In this document: piece after piece, positions 22,481-35,300 of the stretch
Numbering within the stretch: position 1 is the stretch's first letter
Layout of the letters: each line of letters starts with the position of its first letter
Source of the DNA: Eutypella sp. D-1
Taxonomy: Eukaryota; Ascomycota; Sordariomycetes; Xylariales; Diatrypaceae
Direction of reading: 5' to 3'
NCBI GenBank assembly: GCA_023313575.1
Contig: JAJTTP010000022.1
Span: 434,001 to 498,000, forward strand
Length of the DNA stretch: 64,000 nt
The notes under the pieces: generated by a model
Databases searched by the model: none
Seen by the model: only the letters and a program-made list of their open reading frames with translations
What the model was told of the DNA's origin: nothing
Translations under genes and position numbers: made by a program

Positions 22481-24148
22481 AGTGGCAACGAAGTGAAGAG
22501 AGACGGGGGGCGGGGGAGGGCAAGGACGTCTGAAGTCAGATAACAAGTACTATCGCAGTGGGCGAATTGGGTTAACGTCATGGTGAGGGGGAAGTTCATC
22601 GACTGGGAGGAATGAGAGTGAATTTATTTGCATGACACCACTGAGGAACTAGGATTCGATGTAAGGGTGCTGGGGGTTTCCATTCTTTGACCACCGGCCA
22701 TATCCGGATGCCCGAAACATCAAGCAGCCCAACACCTTTTGGTGTATGTAACTAAATGTGTCTGAAGAGCCGCGAGCCCAGCTAGGACTTTATGACATGT
22801 ATTAATCAATCGAATATTTTGGAACCAGCTCTAAACATAATGGGGGGGGGGGGCGTGCCGTCCCCGCACGGAGCTCCAGATACCAATGCTGTGACAAGTA
22901 CTGCAACGAGTGATGCGGCACGTAAAGAGCGATGTATACTGTTAATTCCTACACTGTGTAATCCTGGAATCCGGGGTAATATTTGGGGTGACTCGCAGTG
23001 TAGCCCTGCGTGAGCCTGGAGAACCGTTTAAATAGAGCGCAGTGGCTTCGGTTGGTATTTCCAACCTGTTCTTGCTTCGTGGCTTACGGGCTCTTGCTTA
23101 CCTGGACAAGTCGTGTTCACCTATCATCGCGTAGAGTCTGCGCCGTGGCTATCTGTCAGATAAAGCGTTGTAAGAAACTCCGTGTTTAAAATAGATCATA
23201 TTTTTAAGAGAGACTTGCCTGCTTGCCCTTTTATCTTTCCCTTACTAGCGCTGTTTAAGCTAGGCCCGGGCAGTGTAAATTCTTGTCCAGCAGTGCCCTA
23301 ACCATATTTGGTATGTGACCCACTCCCCCTATTCTATGTCGCTGGAATTTCTAGATTCGCGTAAGACCATCATAGCACACCTTAATCATACGTACTATTC
23401 TGTCGCCGGGTTAAATGAAGATATTCCCAGATGCAATTGCACTATTGGAATAAGCCTGTAGCGGTTATTACGCTGCTTCTGCTATATGCGCGCGCGCTTT
23501 ACACGATTACTGGCCATCAGGCTAGTGCGCCCCGTTAGTGCCAGCGTATCGACGCCACCCATTCGCCCCCTCGCTCCCGGCGTTAACCTCCTATACCTCC
23601 CTCCCCCCCAAAACCCCGGCCCTATGTAGGTCCTGGCAATATTGTTGTCGTATCATGAAACCGGGGGTTGATTATGCTATTGTGGGCGGAAATAGGTTCA
23701 TGTCATAATATTAACCCACCATCATACAGGCATTAGCTTTAGCAAGGAATCAATAGTGGCTAGATAACCACCACTCAACCAACAACCAACTTTGCTTATA
23801 TTGAGGGATTTTCTATGCTAATTTAGTATTACGTGATACACGTGGCTTTATAACTGCGTCCTGTGCCGCTTTTGGCGGCCGGGTATATGCAAGACCTGTC
23901 TTATCATATCAAGGTGTGGTAAGCACTTCTATGGGGTCCTATACCAGTATATTAAGACCTACACACAATGAGTAGATATATACGGCTTTTGGTGACTACC
24001 CTCACCTGGCCATCGAACGTGAATAGTATAACGCAGTTCTGATCTTGTGGCATCTTTTATTGCTGTTCTTCAGTGGTCAGGGCGGCGCTCTTTTCAATAT
24101 CTTTCACTGCTAACAATTAAACCCTTGTCACTATCGACAAGTTATATC
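22481..24148. promoter_or_regulatory. Promoter region of SDR and AflR-type regulator
   Basis: 1668 bp without a supported gene. CCATATCCGGATGCCCG (22698-22714) resembles the motif at other cluster promoters. It also contains an 11-G run near 22842 and pyrimidine-rich tracts near 23570-23615. The half nearer 24148 should be the regulator's promoter. Confidence 0.4.
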
Positions 24149-25557
24149 ATGTACGGGACATGGAGATATAATTCCAAGTCCGATAATCAGGAAGTCGTCC
24201 AGGTGCCAGTTGATGCTTCCAATGCTCGACCCGTTGTTCAGCAGGCCTGCAACTCGTGCCGAGGCAAGAAGGTAAATACTGCCCTTCGAATAAGCAAGTT
24301 GCCCAGATGTTTACGCTCTTTCAGACTAAGTGTTCCGGCGAAAAGACCGGCTGTAGTCGTTGTAAAGCATTGTCCAAGCAATGCTCGTACACGAACCGCT
24401 CAGAAAAGAGAGCTACGAAGCGCAGAAGGGCAAATGCAGATGCGGATGTAGATGTAGACCCCGAGATGCAAAATGGGGAACAGTCAAGCGAGGTCAAGCA
24501 ACCAGAGCCCACACCTCAACTCCAACACGAGCTATCGTCATCATCATCATCATCAGAATGTGACCCGTCTTCACGGGCGAAGCGAGATATTGCTTCTCCG
24601 GCGGCAGCTCCATCTGATAGCAGCCCTGAAACTTCTGAGGTCGACATGGGCAATGTAGCGGCTGGGCCAATGCTTAGTTTCACGACAGCCACAGATTACT
24701 TTGAACCGATATCTATCCCGTCGTTTGAGCATCTTGGGACTGCTTCGTCACTCGCCGAAGAAATTTGCCAGTTCCCAGGAGCCGATTTCACGGCCGATCC
24801 ATCCACGCCCGAGAGCTGGTCCAGACCCATCAAGTCTAGAGCGGTATCCAACTCCCACCTAACAGGCACTATTCTCGGATCGTTTCCGTTGACCTCGAGC
24901 TCTACCGGACAGCCGTTCCATCAACTTCCAACGCCCACCTCCCATCCTGCTACCACCACCGGGTCCATTCTGGAGAACAGCCCGAAAGAATTGACCCAAA
25001 TCCGCCCGCCGAGCTCGAGCTTGAATTCAATGCCTCTTAGAGTCACAAGCCCCACTACCCCGCGCCAGGAACCCTGCCTATGCCTGCAGCACGTTGCCTT
25101 CCTCGTGCACGAGCTCGAGATGGGCCAGGCGGACAGCCTCGACGGACAGCTGGTATCCCACAGGGAGGCGGTGGAATACGGCCGGGACATGATGACCTGT
25201 GGCTCGTGCTCGTTGCGGCCCGAGAACTTGATGGTCTTCACCTTCCTGTCCGACCGTCTACTGCAGCTGGCCGAGACGATCACGGATCGTATGGTAACTG
25301 GATCCCAGCAACCAGGCAGAGAGGATCGGTTCACGGTCGCGTTCGGCGAGCTCGAAATCGACTCTGGGCCTGAGTGGGAATTGTTGGTAGCAAATATGGT
25401 GGTGCTGCAGCTGGACTCCCTCATCCAGGTCATGGATCAGCTCAAGGAAAACGCCGTGAAGGTAAGGGCAGAGATTGTTTCTACGAAGGCGGCCGAGACG
25501 GGTAGAAAGCTACAAAAACTGATAGAAAAGATTGTTTCAAGTCATAAGCGATACTAG
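24149..25557 (+). CDS. AflR-type Zn2Cys6 transcription factor
   Basis: Likely pathway-specific nuclear activator. The zinc cluster has six cysteines spaced C-x2-C-x6-C-x6-C-x2-C-x6-C (about residues 34-61); it is split by intron 24272-24324 after RGKK and resumes TKCSGEKTGCSRC. A basic region (EKRATKRRR) follows, then Ser/Pro-rich low complexity. The C-terminal domain, with CLCLQHVAFLVHELE and GSCSLRPENLMVFTFLSDRL, matches the aflatoxin-regulator (AflR) domain. Exons sum to 1356 bp, 451 residues. The start at 24149 gives a compact N-terminus; an upstream in-frame start at 24047 is not excluded. Its position inside the cluster supports control of the surrounding genes, perhaps through the CCG-containing motifs noted in their promoters. 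Confidence 0.9.
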
Positions 25558-25666
25558 ACATCAAAGCCTTTCTCCTCTCCGTCTCTCTGTCTCTTTCTTC
25601 GCAGAGCGTAGACAGGCGGCTAATGATTTATGAAAATAACACTAGAGGCTGTACTCTACAAACTAT

Positions 25667-26747
25667 TCAGGTGGTCTCCCGTGATACGGATGGACGGAAA
25701 TCTGTGGCCGCTTGTTGCAGCTGTGTGAGGAGCTCGTTGTCGCGGCCAAACCACCACGGCCTCAGGTCTGACATAGGCTCCTCAAGCTCCGTGTATGTGT
25801 CGCCCAGTGTCAGGATGACGCGACCATTCCAACGCTCTCCCTCACGGTACCTCTCGCTCATGGCCTCTTTCCCGTAGGCAGCCACGCGCCGGGGCTGTCT
25901 GGCTGTTGCCGCATAGACCAGTGCCCGACCGACGTGATCCGACGAGCTAACGGGCAAGCCCATAGCGATGATCGGAGCAGCCAAATGGGGGGGCAGCAGG
26001 CGTGTTATGGTGGCCGCTGGAGCGATGCCGTTGATGGTAATACCGTCCTCGGTCAGTGTCGATCGCAGTGAACGAATTAACCCGACAAGCTAGGATAACC
26101 AGTATGAGCCTGCGATCGTGGGAAACCGAATCAGAGAAAGGGGATAACCTACACCAGTCTTGGCGGCTGCGTACACGGGCAGGCTCTGCTCTGGCGCATA
26201 GGCCGTCGCACTGGTGGTAATGACAATGCTGCCGTGCGTACCATGCCTACGCATTATGCTTCGCGCCATCTTGACAAAGTAGACGACGGCCTTGAGATTG
26301 ACGTCCAGAACGCGATGAAAGCTGGCGTCAGGCTCGCAGAGTTGGCCGTCCTCGTCGAACACGTCGGAGAAGTAATCTCCCTGCTCCGTCACGGCGGCAT
26401 TTGCAAACGCGAAATCAACCCTCCCCACGGCAGCGAAGGCGGCGCGTAGATCCTCCCAGGAAGAGACATCACATGAGTGGAACTGTATATCTTCAACGGG
26501 CTCCGCCGGGTCGGGTTCTGATACGTCGAGGACGTGTACAGTGGCACCTTTGCGTGCGAGCAAGCACGCTGCTGCTAGACCGATACCGGATGCACCGCCT
26601 TGAATTGGTTAATATCGTGGCATAGTCGGTTAGCTTCGAGGAGGAAGAGGAAGACGGGGAATCAGACTATGGAGACTGACCTGTTATTATGGCTGTCTTA
26701 CCCTCTAGATTGGGGATGATGGATTCGTCGATCTGAAGAAACGCCAT
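25667..26747 (-). CDS. Short-chain dehydrogenase/reductase
   Basis: NAD(P)-dependent oxidoreductase of the classical SDR type. The nucleotide loop [10 protein letters not shown] is built across intron 26680-26599. HVLDVSEPD and CDVSSWEDL give the cofactor and adenine contacts, FANAA replaces NNAG, and the catalytic YAAAK lies at the end of exon 2. Intron 26152-26090 (donor GTAGGT, phase 0) leads to exon 3, which begins LVGLIRSL and ends at 25667. Exons of 67, 446 and 423 bp sum to 936 bp, 311 residues. It lies 3'-to-3' with the regulator and shares a strand with the next P450. Role in tailoring is inferred from location. Confidence 0.88.
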
Positions 26748-27079
26748 GCTTATTAAGAGTGGATATATGGGATGTGATGGAGGGCTCTGGCGTGTAAATT
26801 ACAGTCAGGGAAGATTGAATAAAGCGAACTATATCACATTCTATACGTTTCTCAATTTTAATGCTTCGCTCAGGAAATACGTAGGTAGTATTTTGACAGA
26901 ACCGGCGCCGGCTCCGGTTCCACAACAAAGGTATGTAATACAGACATGATCTTGATCGCCGCTTAACCTAATAGACATAAAGAGGTTCGCCAACTGCCTA
27001 AACTGGTTATTTCCGGTTTTACTCAGTGCTGGCTATCCGATGTGAAAAAATAGCCCCGCCACAACATCACAAGTTTTGT
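26748..27079. promoter_or_regulatory. Promoter of the SDR
   Basis: 332 bp between the SDR start and the 3' end of the next P450. AT-rich; contains a GC-rich ACCGGCGCCGGCTCCGGTTC patch near 26899-26918 with CCGG repeats. Confidence 0.35.
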
Positions 27080-28970
27080 TCATGTATTCTCTAACATAGC
27101 GCTCTCCCTCACTGCCACCATCAATCTGGGCTTCTTCCATAGCGTGTGCATCCGAGAATCCCGATGCCAGTCCAGCTTGTCATCCATCAGCTGAAGGTCG
27201 TATCTCCAGAGTAATTTGGCAAGTGTCGTGCGCATTTCCATCCACCCTAGACTATGATGGTGACAATCTCTCAGCTCGTCTTTCTTTAGCAAGGTTGTTC
27301 GGAGAGGTATTCACTTACTTGCGTCCTAGACATCCCCGCGGTCCTAGTGAGAACGGTTGGGCGGCATCCAACACGTCATCGCTCTGGTTTAACCACCTCT
27401 CCGGTTTGAAGGACTCCGGCTCAGCGAAGTTGGCCGGATCGAGGCTTGCGGCGACAGGGTTTATAAACACGACGACCTGAAAACTATCGTTAGCCTCCCA
27501 AATTTCTTGATTGCCTTTTTAGTCAAATTTACCCCAGCTGGAAGAAAATGGCCATCCACTGAGTCTCCTCCCTTGGGCACTATTCTGGGTAGACCTAAGG
27601 GTAGCGGTGGATAGATGCGCAGTCCTTCTAGAATCACGGCCCGCAAGTAAGGTAGGTGCTGTGTAGCCTGTGCGTCGATTTCGTCAGGACTATTAAATCT
27701 AGTTCTGATCTCGTCCTTCAGTCTCTGCATGGCTTTCGGTCTCTTCAATAGATAGTACGTGATGGCACTCAGCGCCGTGGCTGTGGTTTCGCTTCCAGCA
27801 AGCACGAAATCGGACGCGTGCGCCGCCAGCTGCAAATCAGAGACCTTTTCTGGGTCGCGCTGCTCCAGAATGCGTGTCATGAAGTCTTTGCGAGCGTCGT
27901 CTTTGCGCGAGATACGTCGCTTGACAAGTTTGATTGCATAATCCTCGTTTGTACGCGTGTCTTCTGTGATCTTCTGGATTTTGGATTCGAACAGGGGCAT
28001 CAGCATCGTTACCAGCTCAGGGAAACGCTTGAACATATCGGCTAGCGCACCCTGCGTTAAGGCACCCATGGCGATATCGATCCATGGGTGTGGCTTGTCT
28101 GTTGTCATTGCACATCAGATCACAACACGAAAAGGGCGGAGGGGGGAGAGGAAACGCACCGTCCTCCAAGCCGTTAAACGTCTCTCCGAAAGCCAGGTCA
28201 CCAATAATATCAAACGTCATCATCTCATACGCCTTGGCGATATCCCAGCCACCCTTCCTTCTACCGCGCTCACCTGCTAGGTCCACAAACTTGACGACTG
28301 AAGCTGCTACGAGCTCTTCTTGTTCGGACAGGGATCGGTCGGAGAAGGCATGTGAGAGATATTTCCGCATTTGCCCGTGAGCCTCTACATCTCGCTCACT
28401 CACAATGCTATGGACTCCACGGCCAGCGAAAGAGCCTCCATCGTAGAAATGACTCTTGATGAAGGTTTCATGGCCTGGTCGAAAACCATATATATCTTTC
28501 CATGACTGCGCCGAGTTGAAGGAGAGCTCGTTCGGTGCCGTACGAACCACGGGACCTAAATAACGTTCAGGCTAGGGTGCAATTAAGGCGGTATGGGTGA
28601 GAGAACAATGCACTTAAGTAGACGCACCGTACTTCTTGTGCAAGTCCAATAACTTGTATGGTTGGCGACCGCTAAAGAACCACACGCTGTGTGGAATCTT
28701 TCCGACGTTGATTAGCAGTGGAGCGGAGTGCAAAGGCGATGTTGAGTACGCACATTGCTACAAGCAGCGAGCTTAGGACCGGGGTATTTCGCCAGGGGAT
28801 GGAAATAGAGATTATACAATATCTCTCCGACGGATCGAATGGCAAACTATTCAAGGAGGCAAGACATCAGATCAACACCGAGCCACCATCTTTACTGAGC
28901 TAGAATGGTTGTATTGACTACTTACCACACAAATCAGTAGGCCGATAAGGGCAGACAAGAGCAAGAGCAT
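27080..28970 (-). CDS. Cytochrome P450, CYP65-like
   Basis: Second CYP65-like monooxygenase, built from seven exons. Exon 1 (28970-28926) is a 15-residue membrane anchor ([15 protein letters not shown]). Exon 2 carries [17 protein letters not shown]. Introns are 28925-28847, 28753-28698, 28627-28556, 28159-28099, 27532-27477 and 27318-27252; exons sum to 1500 bp, 499 residues. Motifs are I-helix LAGSETTAT, ExxR EGLR, PERWL and haem loop [12 protein letters not shown]. The last intron splits the Asn codon after CLGR, exactly as in the P450 at 15.9-17.8 kb, which supports common origin. It is divergent from the PKS gene across 413 bp, which argues for co-expression. Substrate unknown; it may act on the terpene or the acyl chain. 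Confidence 0.88.
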
Positions 28971-29383
28971 TTTGTGCAAGTTGGCGGCAAGAAGTCGGAA
29001 ACGATAATTGCTGGCGGGCTGGGAAATTTCACAACTTGTCTGGGATACTTGTTCCAGTAATAAGGTGTAGTTGTACCTGAGTAAGTACCGAAGCTATACT
29101 GCACGACGACTATGTGGCCGGAGCTGAGCTTGGCTCTGGAAGTCGATCCTACGTGGCTGTACACATGATCAAACGGCGCTTACCATGTACAGCATGGTAA
29201 GATGAAGACTTGATTTCATAGGTGTGACAAAACTCGGCATTTTCCAGATTAGGACAGACAGAATCGAGAAACAATATTGCCTATATCCTGCTCTCATCGC
29301 CGACAACGTCTTGATACAGTTCATCTCGCATCATCTCCAACAAACACATTCATTCTATCGCTGCTGACGGGTCCACAACCACC
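28971..29383. promoter_or_regulatory. Divergent promoter of P450 and PKS
   Basis: 413 bp. Contains a perfect 9-bp inverted repeat CTTACCATG-TACAG-CATGGTAAG (29179-29201), about 180 bp upstream of the PKS start. Also GGGAAATTTCAC (29019-29030) and GGCATTTTCC (29238-29247), loosely like the GGGAATTTCC box of other promoters here. Confidence 0.5.
29179..29201. promoter_or_regulatory. Perfect inverted repeat in the PKS promoter
   Basis: Nine-base arms CTTACCATG and CATGGTAAG separated by TACAG. A candidate operator or hairpin; no protein assignment can be made from sequence. Confidence 0.5.
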
Positions 29384-32300
29384 ATGACTATTAACGGCGA
29401 CAAACCCCTACCCCTGACCAATGGGATGACTGACACGAAAGCCCCTAAGACGGAGCCTCTCGCCATCATTGGCATGGCATGCCGTTTCTCTGGAGATGCA
29501 ACAAGTCCAGAGAAGCTGTGGGAACTCGTATCGCAAGGGCGAGATGCGTGGTCGACTGTGCCGGATGAGCGTTTCAATCACGAGGCTTTTTATCACCCGC
29601 AGTCCGACCGTTTAGCAACTATGTCCATGAAGGGTGGATTCTTCCTCCGCGAGGACCCTGGAAAGTTCGACCCGTCCTTCTTCAACCTCTCGTCCGAGGT
29701 AGCCGCCGCTATGGACCCGCAGATCCGGATCCAGCTCGAGATCGTTTTTGAGGCGCTCGAGTCTGCCGGGCTACCGCTATCTTCCGTCTTGGGGTCCAAC
29801 ACGTCCGTTTTCACCGGTTCCTTCACCAAGGACTACCACGACCTACAGCTACGGGACCCTCTGAACATGTCGCGGGCCTTTGTGACTGGTAACTATGCGG
29901 CCATGCTCGCGAACCGTGTCTCGCACTTCTTTGACTTGAAGGGTCCGTCTGTCGCTGTGGACACGGGCTGCAGCACCAGTTTGATGGGCTTACACCTAGC
30001 GGCGCAGAGCTTGCGGACAGGAGAGTCGGATTGTGCAATCGTTGGCGGCGCATGTTTGAATCTGAACCCGGATGCATTCGCGAACTTGTCAACACTGCAG
30101 TAAGTGGGCTGGCTCCCTTTGACTCAATTCATTCTCCTGACAGAGCTGTTCTAGAACCTGTGGACCGGATGGCAAATGCTATGCATTTGACGAGCGTGCA
30201 CAGGGGTACGGTCGTGGCGACGGTATTGCTGCCGTGATTCTCAAGCGTCTGTCTTCTGCCATTCGCGACGGGGACAATGTCTGTGCGGTTGTGCGCGAGA
30301 CCGCCTCAAATCAAGACGGAAGCACGCCAACTATCACAGCACCCTCTTTTTATGCGCAACGTAACTTGATCGAGGAGTGTTATGCGCGTGCGGGACTGGA
30401 TCCGTTAGACACGACTTTTGTCGAGGCGCATGGCACGGGAACTAGAGTTGGTGATCCGGCCGAAGCCCGGGCTATCGGCGAGTCAATGGGAAAAGGGAGG
30501 GCAAAGCCCCTGTACGTAGCCAGTGTCAAGACGAACCTGGGGCACACCGAGGCAGCGTCCGGGCTAGCGGCCTTGATTAAGGTGACTTTGGCGCTACAAA
30601 ACCGACAAATACCGCCGAGCCTGAACTTCGAGAAGGCCAATCCCGAGATCGATTTGGACGGGTTACGATTGACGGTGCCCACAAAGCTTGAGCCATGGAC
30701 ATCATCAAATGGACCTCTACGAGCATCCATTAATAATTTTGGATACGGGGGGACTAACACACATGTCATCATAGAAGAAGCCCCTTTAGTACGTGCAGCA
30801 TTCGTAGCTGCAGGTCGGATCCCATCGAGGCAACTCTTCTTCGTCAGTGCGCATAACAAGGAAACCACACAACAGATGGCCACCAACCTAAAAGATTATC
30901 TAAGGTTGTCTAAAGAGACGCTCTCAGATGCATCAGCGTTTGGAAATCTGGCTTTCACCTTGGCCGAGCGACGAACACGCTTTCCCTGGACTATCGCAGT
31001 GAGCGCCTCGGGGGTTGACGATCTTGCCTCGAGACTCGGCGAGAGTACAGTGCAGCCAGTACAGAGGCTCGAGAAACCACCACGTGTAGGATTTGCGTTC
31101 AACGGCCAGGGTGCGCAATGGTTTGCGATGGGGAGGGAGCTCTACATAGCTTATGAGGTGTACAAGGAAACGATTGATGAGTGCGATCGGATCATCCAGT
31201 CATTCGGCTCCGACTGGTCGCTCGTCGAGGAGCTCGGGCGCAGCAAGGATAGTTCGCGCGTGAATCAAGTCGCATTCAGCATGCCACTTTCGTGCGCCGT
31301 GCAGTTGGCCCTGGTCCGACTTCTACACAGCTTTGGTATCGTCCCCACAGCTGTTACGGGACATTCATCGGGCGAGGTCGCGGCGGCTTTTGCGGCCGGC
31401 GCACTCTCTCTCCACGACGCCATGGCATGTACTTATTTCCGTGGACTTATCACAGCTCGACACCTTGCTGCTACATCTAACGAAGCGAAAAGTCCGGCAG
31501 GTGGTATGCTGGCTGTCGGTCTAGGCAGCACCGAGGCACAACCGTATGTGGATGCCACCACCGCTGGCAAGGTAGTCATCGCCTGCGAGAACAGTCCTTC
31601 GAGTGTCACACTGTCGGGCGACATGGCAGGCATCGAAGAGCTGGAGTCGAAGTTCTCATCAGAAAACATCTTTGCGCGTAAACTCGTGGTGCAATCCGCC
31701 TTCCACTCGCACCATATGGTGCCGTTGGAGAAGGACTACGCCTCAGCACTGAACCAGCACATGGCCAAGCAGCGGAGCTTTGAAGAGAACGTCACTTTCG
31801 TATCTCCCGTGACGGGAACAAGGGTCCAAGATGCCCATCAGCTTGGCCCAGCACATTGGGTTCGAAACATGATAAGCCCAGTGCTGTTCTGCGATTCATT
31901 TCGGAACATGGTTGCTACAGAGCAACCGGACGGCACCATGATACAGAATGTCGACGTGGTTTTGGAAGTGGGCCCACACAGTGCTCTGGCCGGTCCTATC
32001 CGGCAAAACCTTCAAGCTGTGAAGGGTCTTTCGGTGGCTTATGGGTCCTGCCTCGAGCGTGGCCAGGATGCTGTCCTGACCATCCAAACCCTGGTCGGCC
32101 TCCTTTCATCCAAAGGTTATCCAGTCGACAATTCACGCGTGAACGCGCCTGGCGGGCAGGGGGCTCTTGAGTTTGTTCCCGGTTTGCCTTCTTATCCGTG
32201 GAATCACACCCAGCGATTCTGGCATGAGCCACGTGTCAGTATTGAACACAGATTCCGCCCAAATCCGCACCATGACCTTCTCGGAGTTCGTCTACCTGGA

Positions 32301-35300
32301 ACGAGCGATTATTCGCCCATATGGCGACAGATGATCCGTACAGGAGAGGTAAGCCATCAGTGGATGAAGAACCTCTTTTAGTTGTTCGTCGCCCATTACT
32401 AGTTCCGATTACTAACTTTTATTCCAGCTGCCCTGGGTACGCGACCACGTTGTTCAAGGCGACATTGTATATCCCGGAGCAGGATACATTTGCATGGCAG
32501 TGGAGGCTATGCGCCAACTGTATTCCTCCTCTTCTACTCCTACCGCCGTCTTAGGGTACCTACTTGAGGAAGTTGAAATTCTGCGCGCAACTATCGTCCC
32601 TGAGAACAATCAGGGTGTTGAAGTCCAGCTTTTCCTCGAACCCGCCAGCGAGAAGGCCCTCGATGGCAATAAGCGTGTCTTCCGCATCTATTCTCCGGGA
32701 CCGGATGGTGCTTGGGCTGAAGCTGCGCGGGGAATCATCGCTGCGGAGATGATTGCGAACAGATCGGGACCGGCGCTTCGATCTACCCGCGATATTAATT
32801 ATGCTGCCCTATACAATAAGACAGTGACACCGAAGGCGTTTTACGACTCGTTAGCTGCAGTGGGTGTCAACCATGGACAAGCATTCAAGGGACTGGTGGG
32901 TATTCGCACAGGCGACGGTCGTTCGGTTACGACGCTTGTTATTCCTGACTCGGCGGCTCTGATGCCGTATAGGTGGCAGCAGCCGCACGTGATTCACCCT
33001 ACCACTCTAGACGCACTCTTTCAGACCTCCTATACCACGCTCTCTCCCGAAGCACGCATGACCTACGGGACAGCAGTGCCTCGATCAGTCAAGGCAATTT
33101 ACATCTCGTCAAGCATCACCCCCGAGCCCGGTAAGCAGCTTGAGGTCCATTCCCGGTTGCAAAATTACCACCGTCAGGGCTTCGATGTATCCGTGGCGGC
33201 CCACCACTCCCAGTTCGAGGAGCAAATAGTCATTGAGATGGACACGATGAGGTTCCAGTCTATTGGTGGTGCTGATAACAGTAACGAGGACACACGGAAC
33301 AAGATCTGCGCCTTTGAAGAATGGGTGCCGAGCGTCCAGCTCAATCAACCCCGCGAGCTGTTTGGTACCCAACTGCAACGCTCTGCAGACCCAGAGCAGA
33401 TCACAATCAGCCAGGAGCTGACGCGAGCTGCTTTTTATCTAATTCAGGATGCAATGTCACAGCTCACACCCGAAGATGTTGAGCAGCTCGAATGGTACCA
33501 CCACTCCCTTCATCGCTGGATGAAGCTGCAGCTGCAGCTCGCCGACGAAGACAAGCTGGGACCACGCAGTTCTAAATGGGCGCGAGCGACACCTGGTGCG
33601 AGGGCGGCGCTCATCGATCGTGTTGCGGATTCCAGCACAAACGGGGCGCTGACGGTACGCGTGGGCCGGAATTTACTGGCCATTCTCCGCCATGAGCTTG
33701 CGCCTCTCGAGATCATGCTGGAGGGGGGGTTGCTATACCAGTTTTACCGGGAGATGCTGCATTTTACCGAGTCGACAGAGCAGCTCGCCCAGATAGCAAA
33801 AGCTATTACGCGTGAGAACCCTCGTGCGCGGATCCTCGAGATCGGCGCGGGAACCGGGGGCTGCACGGGGCCGGTGTTAGCCGAACTCGGAGGGGATGGT
33901 ACCACTCCCGCTCGCTTCAGCCACTACACCTTCACGGACATCTCGTCGGGTTTCTTCCAGGCCGCGAGAGACCGCTTCGCGGCTTGGGGCGATCTGGTGA
34001 GCTACCAGGCACTCAACGTCGAGAATGAGCCAGCTGAACAGGGCTTCACCGAGAAGTATGACCTTATCATCGCCGCCCAGGTCCTCCATGCGACTAAGAA
34101 TATGTCCGTGACCATGCGCAACGTGCGCAAGCTACTTAAGGATAACGGGAAGTTATTGCTAGTCGAGACAACGAGAGATACGGTCGACGGTCATCTGATA
34201 TTTGGCACCTTGCCGGGATGGTGGCTGAGCGAGGAGCCAGAGCGTCAATACAGCCCTAACATGTCTCTCCAGACCTGGGCACCCATTTTGGAAGGGGCTG
34301 GCTTTACAGGTATCGACTTGGACATCTGGGATTGCGAGCACGAGGCGCATCGCGCTATGAGCGTCATCATGTCGACCGCAATTCCCGAAATTCCACCCGT
34401 ATACGACAATCGGGTAGTGCTGGTTTATGACGCAACGGCTGCGGTGCCCGAGGATTGGATATCTGGCCTAGCGCAAAAGATCAAGGTTGCCACGGGCACA
34501 CCCCCGACGGTGATGGATCTTAAAAACCTAGAGATTGAAGATGAGCAGCAATGTATCTTCCTTTCTGGCTTGGATGGGTCGTCGCAAAAGATCGATAAAG
34601 ACAACTTCAACTCGATTAAGACATTGGCCACTCGTAGCAAGGGCTTGCTGTGGGTCACGACAGGTTCGGCAATGGATTGCCCAATTCCCGAGAACGCGCT
34701 ACATAAAGGCCTCCTACGGACATGCCGTGTGGAGGATCAGAGCAAGCGCTATGTGTCGCTAGATCTAGATCCGTCCGGAGCCAAGTGGAAGCCCGAATGG
34801 CAAGATTGTATAGCCAAACTGTTCGCCAACGTGTTCAACTACGCCGGTGATCTGGCGGTCGAAGATTTCGAGTTCGCCGAGCGGCAAGGCCAAATCCTAC
34901 TGCCGCGACTCGTGCGTGACAGCACTGAGAACGAGACCTTTGTTAACGATTCGAAGAAGGTTGGCATGCAGCCATTCATGCAGTCGCAGCCCGAGGGCCG
35001 GGTTCTCAAGCTCGAGGTGATGAAGCCGGGCCTGCTTGACAGCATCGTCTTCCGCGACGATGAAGACTTCGCGCAGCCACTGCCCGAGGGCTGGGTCGAG
35101 GTAGAACCGCGCGCGTACGGTATCAACTTCCGCGATATCATGAGCGCCATGGGTCAGCTCGACGAAAAGCAAGAACTTGGCGTGGAGAGTGCCGGTATCG
35201 TGACCCGCGTCGGCCCTGATAACGGCATCAGCCATATCCAGCCCGGAATGCGTGTCATTGCCCTGACGCCACACGGCCACATATCTGCCCGAGTTCGTAT

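Noticed and set aside
22838..22853. Run of about 11 G
   Set aside because: Simple homopolymer, no gene or element attached.
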